DNA from: Anaeramoeba flamelloides
Lineage: Eukaryota; Metamonada; Anaeramoebidae
Assembly: GCA_027625915.1 (NCBI GenBank)
Contig: JANTQA010000063.1
Span: forward strand, 806,001 to 870,000
Length of the DNA stretch: 64,000 nt
Direction: 5' to 3'
The stretch's first letter is position 1. Each line of letters opens with the position of its first letter. A program made the position numbers and the translations under genes. A model generated the notes under the pieces. The model was not told the DNA's origin. It searched no databases and worked only from the letters and a program-made list of their open reading frames with translations. Shown here in pieces: positions 45,001 to 56,500 of this stretch.

Positions 45001-46599
45001 TATGGATTTACTTTAATTTTTTGTTTAGAAAAAGGGTATTTATAATACTTGAAAACAATATAGATTGGCATTGGAATTTTAGGTAAAAAAAATTGCTTTT
45101 ACATTTGTCCTTGATTAGTTCCGAATATTTTACAAAATTGTTCTGATCAACAGCACACTTTTGAGAGAAATCCAAAATTTGTATTTCCCTCAACAGACAA
45201 TCCATTCAATGATCTGCGTTGTATAATAGATCGAATTTCGAGAGCCTCGAAAATTCAAATTCAGATAGTCATTGGAGTGGAGACTAATTATTATTGTTTC
45301 AACCAGACTGGAATTGTCAAGTATTTTCTTTTCAAAGGTTTTTCCTTTTTGCTTGTGGAATTTCACAAAAAGTTTGTTTGGATCCTTTTTTATTTTTTTA
45401 GATTCTTTTGAATGTTTTCGCAACAAAAGAACAAATATTTCGATTCGAAAATACTGGTTTTGGTTCAATAAACGGGAAAAAATTTTCACTTCAATTTCCT
45501 TTTTTTCTTTTATTAATCAAGAGTCTTCAAAGTAGTGGATTGTAATTTGCGATCTCTCTATTTGTTTTTTTGATTCTTTTTATTGTTTTTCTTTGACAAA
45601 GAGAAATTTCTATTAAACTTATTGTAATGTTTCTGATCTCTTTTGATTTAGAAGGCGTTTTTATTTGTTGTACATAATGAAAACGATTGAGTAAACTAAC
45701 AGCACTAAATAAAGGAAAGTCAGATTTCAGAATTGAAAAAAAAACAAGAGAATGAGCCTAATTTTTATCCCATTTAAATTTCAGTTCCAGTTAACACACA
45801 TTATTTAAAGTGATATAGTTTAATTAGATGAATTAATATTCTTTGAAAATCAAATTGTAAAGATTCCTTGAAGAAGAATAATTCTATTAGCTACTTTTAA
45901 TGGTGAAAAAAACACCAAATATTTGCTTGTGGTTTTCCAATTTAAGGAACAACACAAACGTGGCAATAAAAAAAAAAAAAAAAGGAAGCAAAATAATTCA
46001 AAAAACAAACCTTTGTTATTCGAATTGGTATCTTGAAAATCATTTGTTTGGTGAACAGAATAAAATTGTTCATCAATTAAATTTTCATTATAAACAATCA
46101 CATTTTCAGGGATTTTTGGCATAGTCCCTGCAATGGCTAACCAATGGGAGCGAAATGTTGGTACGATTGGATAACTTGGCAAAGAAGATCGAAGCAATTT
46201 TTTTACATTAAGTATTTTTTCTTGGTTTTTATGAGTGGTTTGTAAATCATTCGGATCATTGCTGTTGTTGTTGTTTTTATTGTTGTTGTTGATGAGATTT
46301 TCTTGCTTTTGTTCTTGATCCTTTATACCTTTTAAAAGCTTCTTTGAAATCTTTCGCACGGGTATAGTTTGTGGTAAATTGTTGATCATTCTTCTTGTTC
46401 GAAGTTTCAGTGCATTGCATATGTCTCGTGGGATTAACGCTTTACGTTTCGAATGACGCATAAAAGAAAGGGAATCTAAAAGAAGTTCACGAATTCGAAA
46501 TTCAATTTCTCTCGATAAAAGTAGTGCAACAGATTGATCGATTTTTCCAATTTTTTCTTTTTTTTTAGAGATTTCAATAATGACTGAGGGAGAAAGCAT
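42065..46599 (-). CDS. TAF6: TAF6, TFIID/SAGA subunit, two exons
   Basis: TAF6 pairs with TAF9 through a histone fold and scaffolds TFIID (and SAGA in many eukaryotes) with its C-terminal HEAT repeats. The exons are 46599-46011 and 42990-42065. The junction (AACAAAG to TAATCCAAATG) is phase 1 and gives NNKVIQMNKQ; the total is 504 aa. Residues 1-70 form the histone fold (LSPSVIIEISKKKEKIGKID … IRELLLDSLSFMRHSKRK … IPRDICNALKLR). The linker motif HWLAIAGTMPKIPENV matches human HWLSIEGCQPAIPENP. The C-terminal domain includes ELQFYYDRV, LHQLVPSILTCILSSDLS, DDHWKLRDFAAQTLSELC and THYGAIVGLAALGLDVIRLI, all colinear with human TAF6. The 3020-bp intron holds MITEs and a decayed gene. No defect is seen. 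Confidence 0.93.
43173..43890. mobile_element. ~715 bp inverted-repeat element (family C), copy 2
   Basis: Colinear with 28162-28877 over its whole length; the tips are TAAACTCTTTTCCAAAC and GAAAAAGAGTTTTTA. It lies in the TAF6 intron and follows an (AAT)n tract at 43153-43170. A family A MITE abuts its right end. Confidence 0.7.
43893..44129 (+). mobile_element. ~230 bp MITE (family A), copy 3
   Basis: ATCCAAATTTCAAAATTATT at the left, CTATTATCTCTAAACACTTT in the core and GCCCCTATTTTTGAAATAGA at the right, flanked by TATATA on both sides. It sits directly against the end of the family C element, so one may have targeted the other's TA-rich terminus. Confidence 0.65.
45008..45489 (-). pseudogene. 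Decayed gene inside the TAF6 intron, Skp1/BTB-like at best
   Basis: Two overlapping minus-strand frames read through as one protein-like sequence of about 160 residues with a single one-base shift near 45195-45205 (TQIIEWIVC, then MDCLLREIQILDFSQ). The segment LFVKFHKQKGKTFEKKILDN followed by SSLVETIIIS, then IYYTTQIIEW, has the rhythm of a Skp1/BTB fold (strand, F-x-V, helix with S-x-L, then IxxIIEW). I cannot confirm the family. The plus strand of the same region also has open, spliceable frames (44459-44589 begins MSNLKIKRKKQSQKTSNVLG), so which strand was once coding is uncertain. Confidence 0.3.
45594..45770 (+). repeat. Left arm of inverted repeat flanking TAF6 exon 1
   Basis: TTTCTATTAAACTTATTGTA, then ATGTTTCTGATCTC and GGAAAGTCAGATTT, matches the reverse complement of 46742-46913 over roughly 175 bp with moderate divergence. 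It lies in the TAF6 intron, 3' of exon 1 in transcript order. Confidence 0.65.
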
Positions 46600-46741
46600 T
46601 TGTGTTCAAAACAGAAAAAAAACAAAAAAATGAAAAACATTTATGGACAATTCACTTAACAACCTTTGAACAAAATATCAGTAAATTTGAGTTTTAAACA
46701 TTATTAGTGGGTGACTATTTAAACTGATATTTGATATTTTA

Positions 46742-46913
46742 AGGTATAAAATTTCATCTCACTCACTTTTTTACAATTTTAAAATCTGACTTTCCATTAG
46801 TTCTTTAGGTTTAATGAATCGTTTTCATTATGCCCCACAATAAAAAACACCCTCTAAATCAATAGAGATCAGAAACATTACAATAAGTTTAATAGAAATT
46901 CCACTTTGTCAAG
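46742..46913 (-). repeat. Right arm of inverted repeat flanking TAF6 exon 1
   Basis: The reverse complement of 45594-45770: AAATCTGACTTTCC, GAGATCAGAAACAT, TACAATAAGTTTAATAGAAA. It lies about 150 bp upstream of the TAF6 start codon, so it probably overlaps the promoter region. Exon 1 is thus enclosed by the two arms. Confidence 0.65.
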
Positions 46914-47511
46914 GAAAATAGGAAAATGAAAACAGTCAGATCCACATTTAATTATTCAATTATAAGCCAAGGTGAAAATGAAATATCAAATTTCTTTTCG
47001 AATAAGACATATTTTCCAAATAAAAAATTTTTTAAATTGCTTTTGAGTTTAGCCATTGTTTATAATCTTTGAATATCAATAGTTTTTATTTTTTTTAAAT
47101 AGTGGACGGTTTATTTTGATATTTATTGAAAAATTGAAATAATTTAGATTTTAAAAAATAAGTTTATTTTCTTGACTCTGTAACACAACTGTACTGCCCA
47201 AATTTTAAAAATTAACGTTTTTTTAAGCTATAGATTTGGAGAAAGTATAGATAATTCAAGGAAAACTTCTTCATAAAATAGTTTTCAATTTAATTTAACA
47301 TTGATAAGAAGTGAAACGAATTTATCAAAACTTTCTAATTCCAGATATTTCTTTATTTTATAACATTGTTTTTGTTATTGAGTTCTGTTAAACTTTTAAT
47401 TTTTACTAGGATATCAATTTTGTTTTTTTTTAATTTGGAAACACTTCTCCTTCGTCTAATTAATAATTCTCATTCTTTTTATAGAAAATAAGAGAAAAAA
47501 TAATAACAAGA

Positions 47512-48104
47512 ATGTCTAATTCTAATTCTAATTCTAATCAGGATGGGTTTGATTTCGTTGAAAGATTTTTTAATATGCATGGTAATGAATTCTTTTGTTT
47601 AGTAGATGAGGAGTAAGTAAATTCAAACTTTAATCTTATAGGGTTTAGTCAAAATATTTGGCATTATAAACCAGTACGTAATTAATTAGAAATACAGAAG
47701 TAACAAATTTAGGTTTGTTTGTTTTTTTGAATACTATTGTTAAGAAATATGTTATCCAGAGGTTTTTTGTTAGTTACTTTTTCATGTTCTCTTGGTGGTT
47801 ATCAGCAACCTAAAAAATACTTTTACTTTTCTTTTTTTCTTTTTTTTTTTGTAATTCCCTATCATCTCTTATTTGTTTCTTCTTTTATAATTAATGCCCA
47901 AAGAGAAAGCACTTGAAATTGAATAAGACACTAAATATCTCTATGGGTTAATCCATTCTCGTTATATTTTTATTGATGAGGGAATGAGGAGAATGGCGAA
48001 AAAAATTTGTGCAGGAATCTTTGGGAAGTGTCCAAATGTGTTTTGTATAAACAACCGTACCTTCCAATTGGCCTTTATGATGAACCCAAAAAATTAAAAT
48101 TCAA
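47512..48104 (+). pseudogene. Casein kinase II beta-subunit pseudogene
   Basis: CK2-beta is the regulatory subunit of the CK2 tetramer. The first exon, 47512-47612, reads MSNSNSNSNQDGFDFVERFF and NMHGNEFFCLVDEE. It parallels the family's [20 protein letters not shown] and ends at a GTAAGT donor. A second block (about 47905-48104) reads ALEIE, a TAA at 47924-47926, then DTKYLYGLIHSRYIFIDEG, matching the family's LYGLIHARYILTxxG. It goes on with GIFGKCPNVFC and, after a one-base deletion near 48050, KQPYLPIGLYDEP (family: NQPxLPIGLxDxP). The acidic middle and the second zinc-finger CPKC half are not found. The retained donor argues against a processed copy. One stop, one frameshift and missing parts make it a relic; assembly error is a weaker alternative. 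Confidence 0.7.
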
Positions 48105-48816
48105 TATTTTTTTTTTAATCAAAAAAATTGTTTTTTTGAAAATCCAAAATATTAGGAACTCACTACCCACTTCACCTTTAAGTAATGTTTCCAAATTCAC
48201 AGACACTAACATCATATTTTGACCCAGGATCTTACGATCTTTTATACAATGATTAAAATAAATTATTCTTTGGACAAAATATCGTATGAGCCTGGGTTAA
48301 AATAAAATGTGATATTTTTGGTGTACCTGATTTCATTTGAAATTTTTCCCCTTAAAACTTAAAATCTCAATTAAAATCGAAAATTATAAAAGATTATAAA
48401 CAAATTCAATTCATAATTTTAATTTTACTTTTAATATCAAGAAAGTTTATCTTCTAAATTGATTTGGTCTTAGATATACTTTTGAGTAACAAATTAAATA
48501 TTACACCAAAACAAGAATGAAAAAAAGAACCACCTTAAAAAATAATATAAGCTTTCATATCATAACCGAGGTATATTTGAACACAATAGAGAAAATTTCA
48601 ATTATAACAAGCCTAGACTCTAAAAAAGTGTTAGAAAATGTTGAAAGGTCTGTAAATTGACTGAAAGCTTGTCAAAGTTCAGAGTTTTTTTCAGACTTTA
48701 CTGTTATTTTCAAAAACATTTTTTACAAAAACAACAAAACCTTTTTTTTTTTGTAAATTTGTGTTCTTACGAGATCATTTCTTCACATCAAAAATCTTTT
48801 TGGAACTTAAACAAAA

Positions 48817-50436
48817 ATGTCAAACAATTTTGGATCAGGAACGAGTGACTATTGGAATCTGAATTCTCTTTTAGGAGAAGAAGAAAGCATCGAAATCAAA
48901 TTTTTAAAGGACACCCAATATTTGGGCAACTTATCTAAAAACCCAAGCTCTATTGCCAAAGTAAAATATCTGCCAATTTCTTTAGAAGATCCATTACGTT
49001 TACCAAAAGTGGACGAATCAAAAAATGGGAAATTAGATCAGAACGGACAAGTAATTGATCAAGAAGATCCTTCGCTCTGGTGCTGCAAGCAAAACAAGCC
49101 TGGGGCAGCTTGGATTATGTGCGAACGGCCGCTCTGCAAAACCAAATGGTATCATTTTGGTTGTGTTGGCCTGAGCCTTATCCCTCTTGGTACTTGGTAT
49201 TGCCCGACATGTGTCCAAATTCTCAACCAATACAATTACGAAAAAGAAAGAAATAAAAAAATCAGAAATGTTACTTTAATCAAAAAAAATGAAAGAACAC
49301 GAACGCCAATTTGGTTAACATCACAGCTTCAAAGGGATGGTTGCATTGCTTTTAGGATTCCTTACCATTTTACAAGAAGCTTTTTAAAGCAATTACTCAA
49401 ACCTTTTAAGCAAAACAAAGATAATAGTAAAAATAAGAATAATAATTCATTTAATAGAAACGATCAGAAGAATTTAAATTCAGATCAAATCCGTAATTAT
49501 CCCAATAATATTAAAACAAACCAAGGTATTAAAAAAAATAATACAAGCAACACGATCGCAAAACATAAAAAGAATTTTTTACTGAAAAACAATTTTAATA
49601 TCTTATTAAATAACCATTCAAAATATTATTACTATTCTTGTTCTTGCTTGTTTCATTTCCATCACGAAAAAACGATTCTAATCAAGCTCTCAAAAATCTT
49701 TTCAAATCGCTTAAAAATAATTGAAAAGGGAATAGGAACGTATCCATTAACGAGCAATCAACCTCAATTGAATAAAAATTTTAATATTAATTTAAAAACC
49801 AATAACCAAACTGTTTCTTCTCAAACTAAACAAAACTACACACAAGTAAATCAGCAGCAATTGATCCCAAAGAAACAACCAAATGAAACAATAAATAATT
49901 CTTCAAAATTATCACAAAATTTATTGAATTTTAATACTTTATCCCAAAACTCTCGTTTAAATGATCAAGATTTACTTATTCTTTCGAAAGGGAAGAATAA
50001 TTTAAATCAAATTAAAACACATCCAATGCAGAATAACCGAATTATCCCCCCTCGAATTAATCAAAATACCAAACAGACGTATCAGCAACAACAATATTTC
50101 GATCACCATGATCAAAATTATACCAAGAACGATCTTTTGAATTCGACCAATAATAATTTATTTAAGAACAACACTGACAACAAAAGCCATTCCACATTGC
50201 AACAAAACAATATTAATATGTATTCTAAACCACAGAAAAAATTTCCAAATAATTCTCTATTAAAATCAAAAATTCAAAAAGTCAATTTAAATTTAAAATT
50301 ACAAACAAATTATTCTGAAAAAGAATTAAAATTTCATCAGCAATTATCAAAATTAGAATTTTTAATTTATAAAATGGAAAAAAATAATCAAGAAAAACTG
50401 AAAATTTGGTTTAATAATAAAATAAAGAAGGATTAA
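48817..50436 (+). CDS. ING-type PHD finger protein, 539 aa
   Basis: A single-exon protein with one PHD finger at residues ~86-134: WCCKQNKPGAAWIMCERPLC, then WYHFGCVGLSLIPLGTWYCP and TC. The ING-family hallmarks WxHFxCVGL and PxGxWYCPxC are clear; such fingers read methylated histone H3 Lys4. Eight zinc ligands can be assigned (C89, C90, C102, C107, H113, C116, C129, C132), but the first two Cys are adjacent instead of the usual C-x-C. The N-terminal ING helical domain is absent. Residues ~160-200 (TPIWLTSQLQRDGCIAFRIP) are ordered but unrecognised. Residues ~200-500 are Asn/Gln-rich and the last 45 are a coiled coil. The start at 48817 follows an A-rich leader, with stops upstream. A nuclear chromatin-reader role is inferred. 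Confidence 0.85.
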   Translation: MSNNFGSGTSDYWNLNSLLGEEESIEIKFLKDTQYLGNLSKNPSSIAKVKYLPISLEDPLRLPKVDESKNGKLDQNGQVIDQEDPSLWCCKQNKPGAAWIMCERPLCKTKWYHFGCVGLSLIPLGTWYCPTCVQILNQYNYEKERNKKIRNVTLIKKNERTRTPIWLTSQLQRDGCIAFRIPYHFTRSFLKQLLKPFKQNKDNSKNKNNNSFNRNDQKNLNSDQIRNYPNNIKTNQGIKKNNTSNTIAKHKKNFLLKNNFNILLNNHSKYYYYSCSCLFHFHHEKTILIKLSKIFSNRLKIIEKGIGTYPLTSNQPQLNKNFNINLKTNNQTVSSQTKQNYTQVNQQQLIPKKQPNETINNSSKLSQNLLNFNTLSQNSRLNDQDLLILSKGKNNLNQIKTHPMQNNRIIPPRINQNTKQTYQQQQYFDHHDQNYTKNDLLNSTNNNLFKNNTDNKSHSTLQQNNINMYSKPQKKFPNNSLLKSKIQKVNLNLKLQTNYSEKELKFHQQLSKLEFLIYKMEKNNQEKLKIWFNNKIKKD

Positions 50437-51289
50437 TTTTTTAGAAGATTATGTGCTTATTTGTTTGATTTCCTTGAATTGTTTATTGAAAAAAAAAAAA
50501 AAAAAAGACAAGGCTTAAAAGTTTTGTTTGGTATAGATAATTAAATAATTGTCCAATATTTTGAATGTTTTTTTTTTTTTTTGTAATTTAATTTAGGACT
50601 CCAGTTTAAAGATTAGAGAAGTCGTTGAATAATTATTTATTTAAAATCAAAATTTTCTTTTTGGAAAAGAATTTTTAATTTAAAGCTGAATTGAAATTAC
50701 GATTTTTATTTTTATTTAATTATTGGGATGAGTGAAATGCATTTAATCGTTTCAGGGTTTAAATAAATAAAAGTCAACTTTTCTCACAAATTTAAACCAA
50801 ATAATTTTTGTTTCACTGTTCAAATGTGTATTTTGAGATAAAGAAACTTTTTTTTTTTGATTTTTTATTTTAATAACATTGCAATATTTAACCTGTTAGA
50901 TTATTGTAATAATAAAAATATGTCGAGATATTTATCATTATGAACACATTATATAATATTTGTAAAAGTATTTATCCTTTTTACTGGTAAGGAATTACCT
51001 GTTAATTTTATTTCTTCAACTAAAAAAAACTTCTAATGGAAATAGTTATATTTTACCATTTTGAATTATTTAATTGTGTGAACATTTATGAATAATATTT
51101 TTTTTGTGTATCACAAGGATATTGAAACTTTGAAACTAAAATATCAATTCATTAGTCTATTTGCGAAAACGAACCCAGAGCAAATCAGTATTTAATTATT
51201 CAATCTTTTAATTTTTTTAAACTTTTTTTGATCAAATTTTTGGTTTTAGTGAGTTATGTTTAGGTATATTATTAATTTTCAAATTAGGT

Positions 51290-51790
51290 CAGATTTTAAA
51301 ATTGATTAAATTAACTTTTTTCATATTTTTGAAGATTTTCTTGAGTATCTTTATCAGTGTGAATGGATTTAAGCGTTTTTAATGATTGTGGGATGAAAAA
51401 AAAGGATTATTTTGTGATTAGATAGTATTTTTTGACATAAATTGTAGAAAATTCAAAATGTTGAAATCATCTTTTTGAAATATTTTTAAAAATTTGATCA
51501 AAAATAAATTTTAAGTCTTAAATTAATTGTTTTTTTTTTACACCGAAAAACAAGTTCTAAAGGTTTAATTCGTCTCTGAATTTTTTTTTTTTCAAAATCC
51601 TTGCCCAGATTTTCTATTCAAACTATCCAAACCTACCCAAACATAATCTAACATTTCCTAACATACCATATCCTTGCTGTAAATAGGGTTTAAATATTAA
51701 CTGACAATATATTCCAATAGAATTTACTATTTTTTAAAAAAGTGAGAATTTGACCAATTTTGAAAAGTAATTATTTTCCCATTTGAAAAC
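51290..51790. repeat. Family F-related sequence
   Basis: Aligns with the body of 239-946: CATATTTTTGAAGA, TTTATCAGTGTGAA, AAATTGTAGAAAATT, the A-C-rich patch ATCCAAACCTACCCAAAC, ATATCCTTG and AATTTGACCAA appear in the same order. The clear terminal inverted repeats of the first copy are not visible here. Confidence 0.5.
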
Positions 51791-52059
51791 CTAAACCAAA
51801 AAAATAAAATAAGGAAAAAGAAGTGAAATTTTTTTCCCATTTATTATTCAAATACTAATATTTCTAATAATATTTATTTTTTCAAGTATTACAGTTATAA
51901 ATTATAAAAACAAAATTTGAAGATGACTATTCATACCGACTAAATCAACACACTGTTTGTTTTTCAAATATCATCATAAAAATAATCCCAAAAAATTAAA
52001 AAAAAAATTTCACTTTTTTTTGTAGAAAATAAGTTAAGACCAATTTGAAGAACAAAGAA

Positions 52060-52345
52060 CCAAATATGGTAAGGGAACAAACTGTTTTTTAAACAATACA
52101 CGTGAACTTACAAGTTTTTACCTTCAATTAGAAATTCTATCAAGATTAAACCTCTTACGGATAAAAAAGTTTGAATGAACACAAAGAGAGAAAATCAACA
52201 ATATTTTTAAAGTAAAAAATATTATATAAAATCGTAATCAGAAACTTTTATACCTTTTGTTCAAGTAAGCCCATACAAACAAACTAATTGAATTTCTATG
52301 AACGATCACTCTATAACGAATAACTATTTTGGATATTTAAATAGA
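52060..52345 (+). repeat. Dispersed repeat I, copy 1
   Basis: Direct repeat of 62635-62945: ACAAACTGTTTTTTAAACAA, CCTTCAATTAGAAATTCTAT, CAAGATTAAACCTCTT, AATCAGAAACTTTTATA and TTTTGGATATTTAAAT occur in the same order. Together the two copies bracket the RasGEF exons. Non-coding. Confidence 0.55.
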
Positions 52346-52808
52346 TAATTAGAATTAACTGAAACACTCTAGTTACTTAAGGGGAATTTACCCATTACAC
52401 ATGTGGTGACTTTGTGAAATTGCCCTTCTTTTGGTTAAAATAATTCGTCTAACAAAAAAAAGTCTCTAGGATCTAATTAACAAAAAAAACAATTAACATT
52501 AAAAAAAAAATTGAACAAGAATTTCTCTAATTTCGAAAAATCAAATTTTAAAAAAAAATTTAATCTTGTATTGTTTTATCTTTCCAAATGATTAAATGTC
52601 TTCAATTTAAAACATTTTTTTTTTCTTTCAATACAAAATCAATCTAATTTGATTTAATCTAATTATGGTTGCTTTATAACGCTTTATATTTAAAAAAGTA
52701 AGGATTTTATAACATTCTTTCTGATAAAAATAACTTTCTGAAAAAATAAAAAAAATAAAAAAAAAAAAAGATATGAAGATAAAATTAAAAGGTTTTTATT
52801 ATTACATC

Positions 52809-53507
52809 TTAATTTATATTGCTTTGTGTGGTTTCTCTAGGTTCATTTTTTAATGAGATTTGATATAATTCCTTTTCAGTTTTATTTGATAGTTCCTGTT
52901 TAAATAATTCCTGTATTTGGAAAATCTGGAAAAAATTATAATCTTTTGTTTGGTATACTTGAATATTGCTAATTACGTTATATAATAACTTTTTTTTACT
53001 AAAATTAATTAATCCATTGACAATGCTTGGACTGCCATCTGAAATAAAAGTCAAGTCTGTTAAAAACACACCAAGATAAGGAATTGCAGGAAGTTCGGCA
53101 AGATCCAAAGCCTCTCGATATTTTTTATAACCTTCATTGGTCGAAACAATTACCTTTAATTGCTCTAAGGTGGTTAGATAATTTTTCGAAATTTCATTGA
53201 TCGTTCTATGGAGTCTCTTACAACAAGGATTGTTTAAGCTTGCTGTCATACAGAGTAAAGAATCAAAATTATTAAATGATTTTAAGGTTTTTGCGACTTT
53301 AATCCACCTAACATATTCTTTTGATCTTTTCCGAACTGTTGTTTGACTCACGATACATTCAACTACATAATTTGAAAAGTCATTAAATTTATCAATTATT
53401 TTTATTACATTTGGTGCTCTAATTTTTTTATTCTTTTTACTCCATCCTTGGTTAACTAATTCAAATGACTATTAATTTTTTTAATTTCATAAATTTAAAA
53501 AAAAAGG

Positions 53508-53580
<73 letters not shown>

Positions 53581-56500
53581 GATATAAGTATGCTTAAAGT
53601 AATTTCAAAAAATTAAAAAAATTGTTTTTCATTTGTGGAAAATGGTTCGAAAAAATAAAATTTTGTAACTTTGTTAGATTCTTCAATTATATTTATTGAT
53701 TATAGTAGAATGGTTTGAAATAAAGAGAACTATAATTGTTTTTGTATTGTCTCGATAAATTGAAGAGGCATGAAAAAATCTATTTAAGAAAATTTGAGAA
53801 ATCATCAACTAAAAGATATTTTAAAAATTAATTTGTCAAAGATCTTGATATTATTCCAACTTATCAAAGTTTATACATTATTCCTTATTATTATTATTTT
53901 TTTTTTCGATTATCATCTTTAAATCTTTAAGAAATGGAAAATAATAAGCGGATTAACAAATAAAAAAATAAAAATAATTAAAAACAAAATAAAAAAAAAA
54001 AAAAAAGATTTGTACTTGAATGTTTTTGTAAAGTGAATGAAAGAATAATGTCATTTGTCTTGCAAATTCAAGTGGCTTTACATCAGATAATCCGAATGTT
54101 GGTGAAAATAAAGTTTTTGGAATTACTGGGTCTGGAGGCGGTGCTTTTTTTAGTATATGAATATTTGTGTTATCATTTTTTTTTAAACTATTTTCTTTAT
54201 ATGTATTAATTTTGTTAATAAAAGCTCTTGTTTCGTTTGGATACTCTTTCATAGATTCATTTTCTAAAAATGATTTTAGTGATTCTATTATTATTGTGTT
54301 AAAATCGGAAAAATAGTTATCAAACCAATACTCTAATACTTCTAATGTGTTTTTTTGAATAATTTTTTTTTTTTGTTTGTATTCATTTTCTCTTTTTTTT
54401 TGATTTTTTTCGGCTTCGTTTTTCTCTATGCCATCTTGATCAATTTCAATTTTTTTTAATGGTGGGATTTTATGCCTCTGAATAATTTTTAAAAATAAAT
54501 GCTCTGGTGATAAAAAATCATGATAAGTCATTAAAAATGCTTGAATGAATTCCTCCTCATAATGGATCGGATGTATTAAATGTTGAATTAATTTGTTAAT
54601 ATTCGCTATATAAATTGTTTCAATAAAATTACCTTTTTGATATTCCTCTTTTGAATCTTCTAAAAGCTGAAAATTGTTTGGGTTGTCTTCTTGTTCATCC
54701 CAAATATTGATATCATCTACATCTAAGCTTAAAACAATATTTCTTCCTACATTTAGTCCTTCATCCTTATTAACTTCCAAAGCTGTAGCATTGCTTTCCC
54801 CCTCTACTTGGGTGATATCCCATATTTTATTGTCTTCTTTACACCCAACGCGTAAAATGCTGACTAGCATACTTTCTGGCTGTTCTTGGTAAATATCTAT
54901 TGTTATTAGTAAAATTAATATTTAAAATTTGAAGACGATTGTTTTATTTTTTTAATAATATAATATTTTTTTTTTTAATTTAATTTACAAAACGATAAAG
55001 GTTAGAAAATTGTTTAAAATTAAAATTTGATTTATTAATGTTTTTTTAGAATTATTAAATTGGATTTTGTTTTTTTTATTATACATAGTAATTACTTATT
55101 AATTTTGTCATCATTTTGACTTAAATTGAAAAAAACATTATTCCATAACTAAAAGTATTTGTTCGGATGTGATCGAAAGCAAAGAATGTTAAGTGTAAAA
55201 AGTCAAAATATCTGAAATCATTACAATTTATTTTGTATTTTTTGTTTGATTTGAAATAAGGATTTTAAAATTAAATTTTAATTTTTTATCTTTAAATTTA
55301 ATAAATATATTATTTTTGATATTATAAACTAAATTCCAAAAATTTGCACAAAATTTGTACACTTGAAAGAATAACAATACTACATTTTACATACAATTTG
55401 GAAATAATTTTGATTTTACAAAATATTTCATTTTTTCTCTTTTATTCTGTTTTTCTTTCAGTTCCTTTTTCCAGATACCTAATTTATTTCCTTAGATCTG
55501 GAACTTTTTTTTTCAATGATTGATAGAAGACTAACGGTGGGTTTGTTAAATAGAAAAATCACATACAATTAGTTGATGGTATCTTATCATTTGATCGATC
55601 AATAATTGTTGATGAAATTTCAACAAATTTATCAATGCAATTTTTTGAACATAAAAGAAATCCATGAAATCACCATAAAATATATTCTGAACAACATGAC
55701 TCAACAAACAATTAGGAAAAAGAAGCTCAAGATCAAATAAAACCTATCAGCAAATTTATTTAAACCAGAAAACTCCAGACTCTTTCACAACACTTATTGT
55801 AAACCACTTTATTTTTTTTTCACTCTTCATTCTTTTCTCTATTTCTTCATTTTTTTATTCTTTCTTTTCTTTTTTTTTTTTGAAAACTAAATCAAGATTC
55901 AAATACTTCTGATGACTGTATCTATCTAGATACTCTTTGAATCAGAAGTCTCAAATTTAGTCACTTCAAAATTCTCTCTTTAACAGATTAGATGAAGTTT
56001 CATCTAACCCAGGACAATAAATCAATACATTTTTTTGTTCTGCTCCTTTCATCATTTTGGACACACCAATTTTTAATTTTTCGTTTTATAGTTTTTCATT
56101 TTTTTATTTGGATAACAATAATTACTTATAAAAGAATTAATACTGGGTAACTTAAATGCGATTTAATATTATGTTTGGAAAAATAGAATAAGAATTGAGT
56201 TTTTTTTTTGCCTATTTTTGATTTTGGTGTGTCCAAATTTTTGGAATGGGGTTTAGTTTGAATAATTAATAATAATCTGAGAATTAGCAATCGTTGATTC
56301 ATCGTAAAAACTCTCTAAAAAAATAATTTAGATTATTGAATTTTTTCGGTTATTCTCAAAATTTAAAATGTTAATTTTAATAGTTAATGTTTGTCGAATC
56401 TTCAAAATAACAATAATAATAATTTTTTTTTATTATCAATGATTCATTTTTAAACTTTTTGGTTTCTTTTTGTTCAATATTTGTAAAAAAATATATAGGT

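Larger units (their letters stand above)
50437..52808. other. Intergenic between convergent genes
   Basis: This separates the 3' ends of the PHD gene (plus) and the RasGEF (minus). It contains a family F-related stretch (51290-51790) and repeat I (52060-52345). Otherwise it is A/T-rich, with long A and T runs just after the PHD stop codon. No gene is seen. Confidence 0.5.

Noticed and set aside
51640-51680. ACCTACCCAAACATAATCTA-type C/A-rich patch considered as telomere-like repeat
   Set aside because: The units are not regular and the same patch occurs inside family F at about 690-725, so it is part of that repeat.
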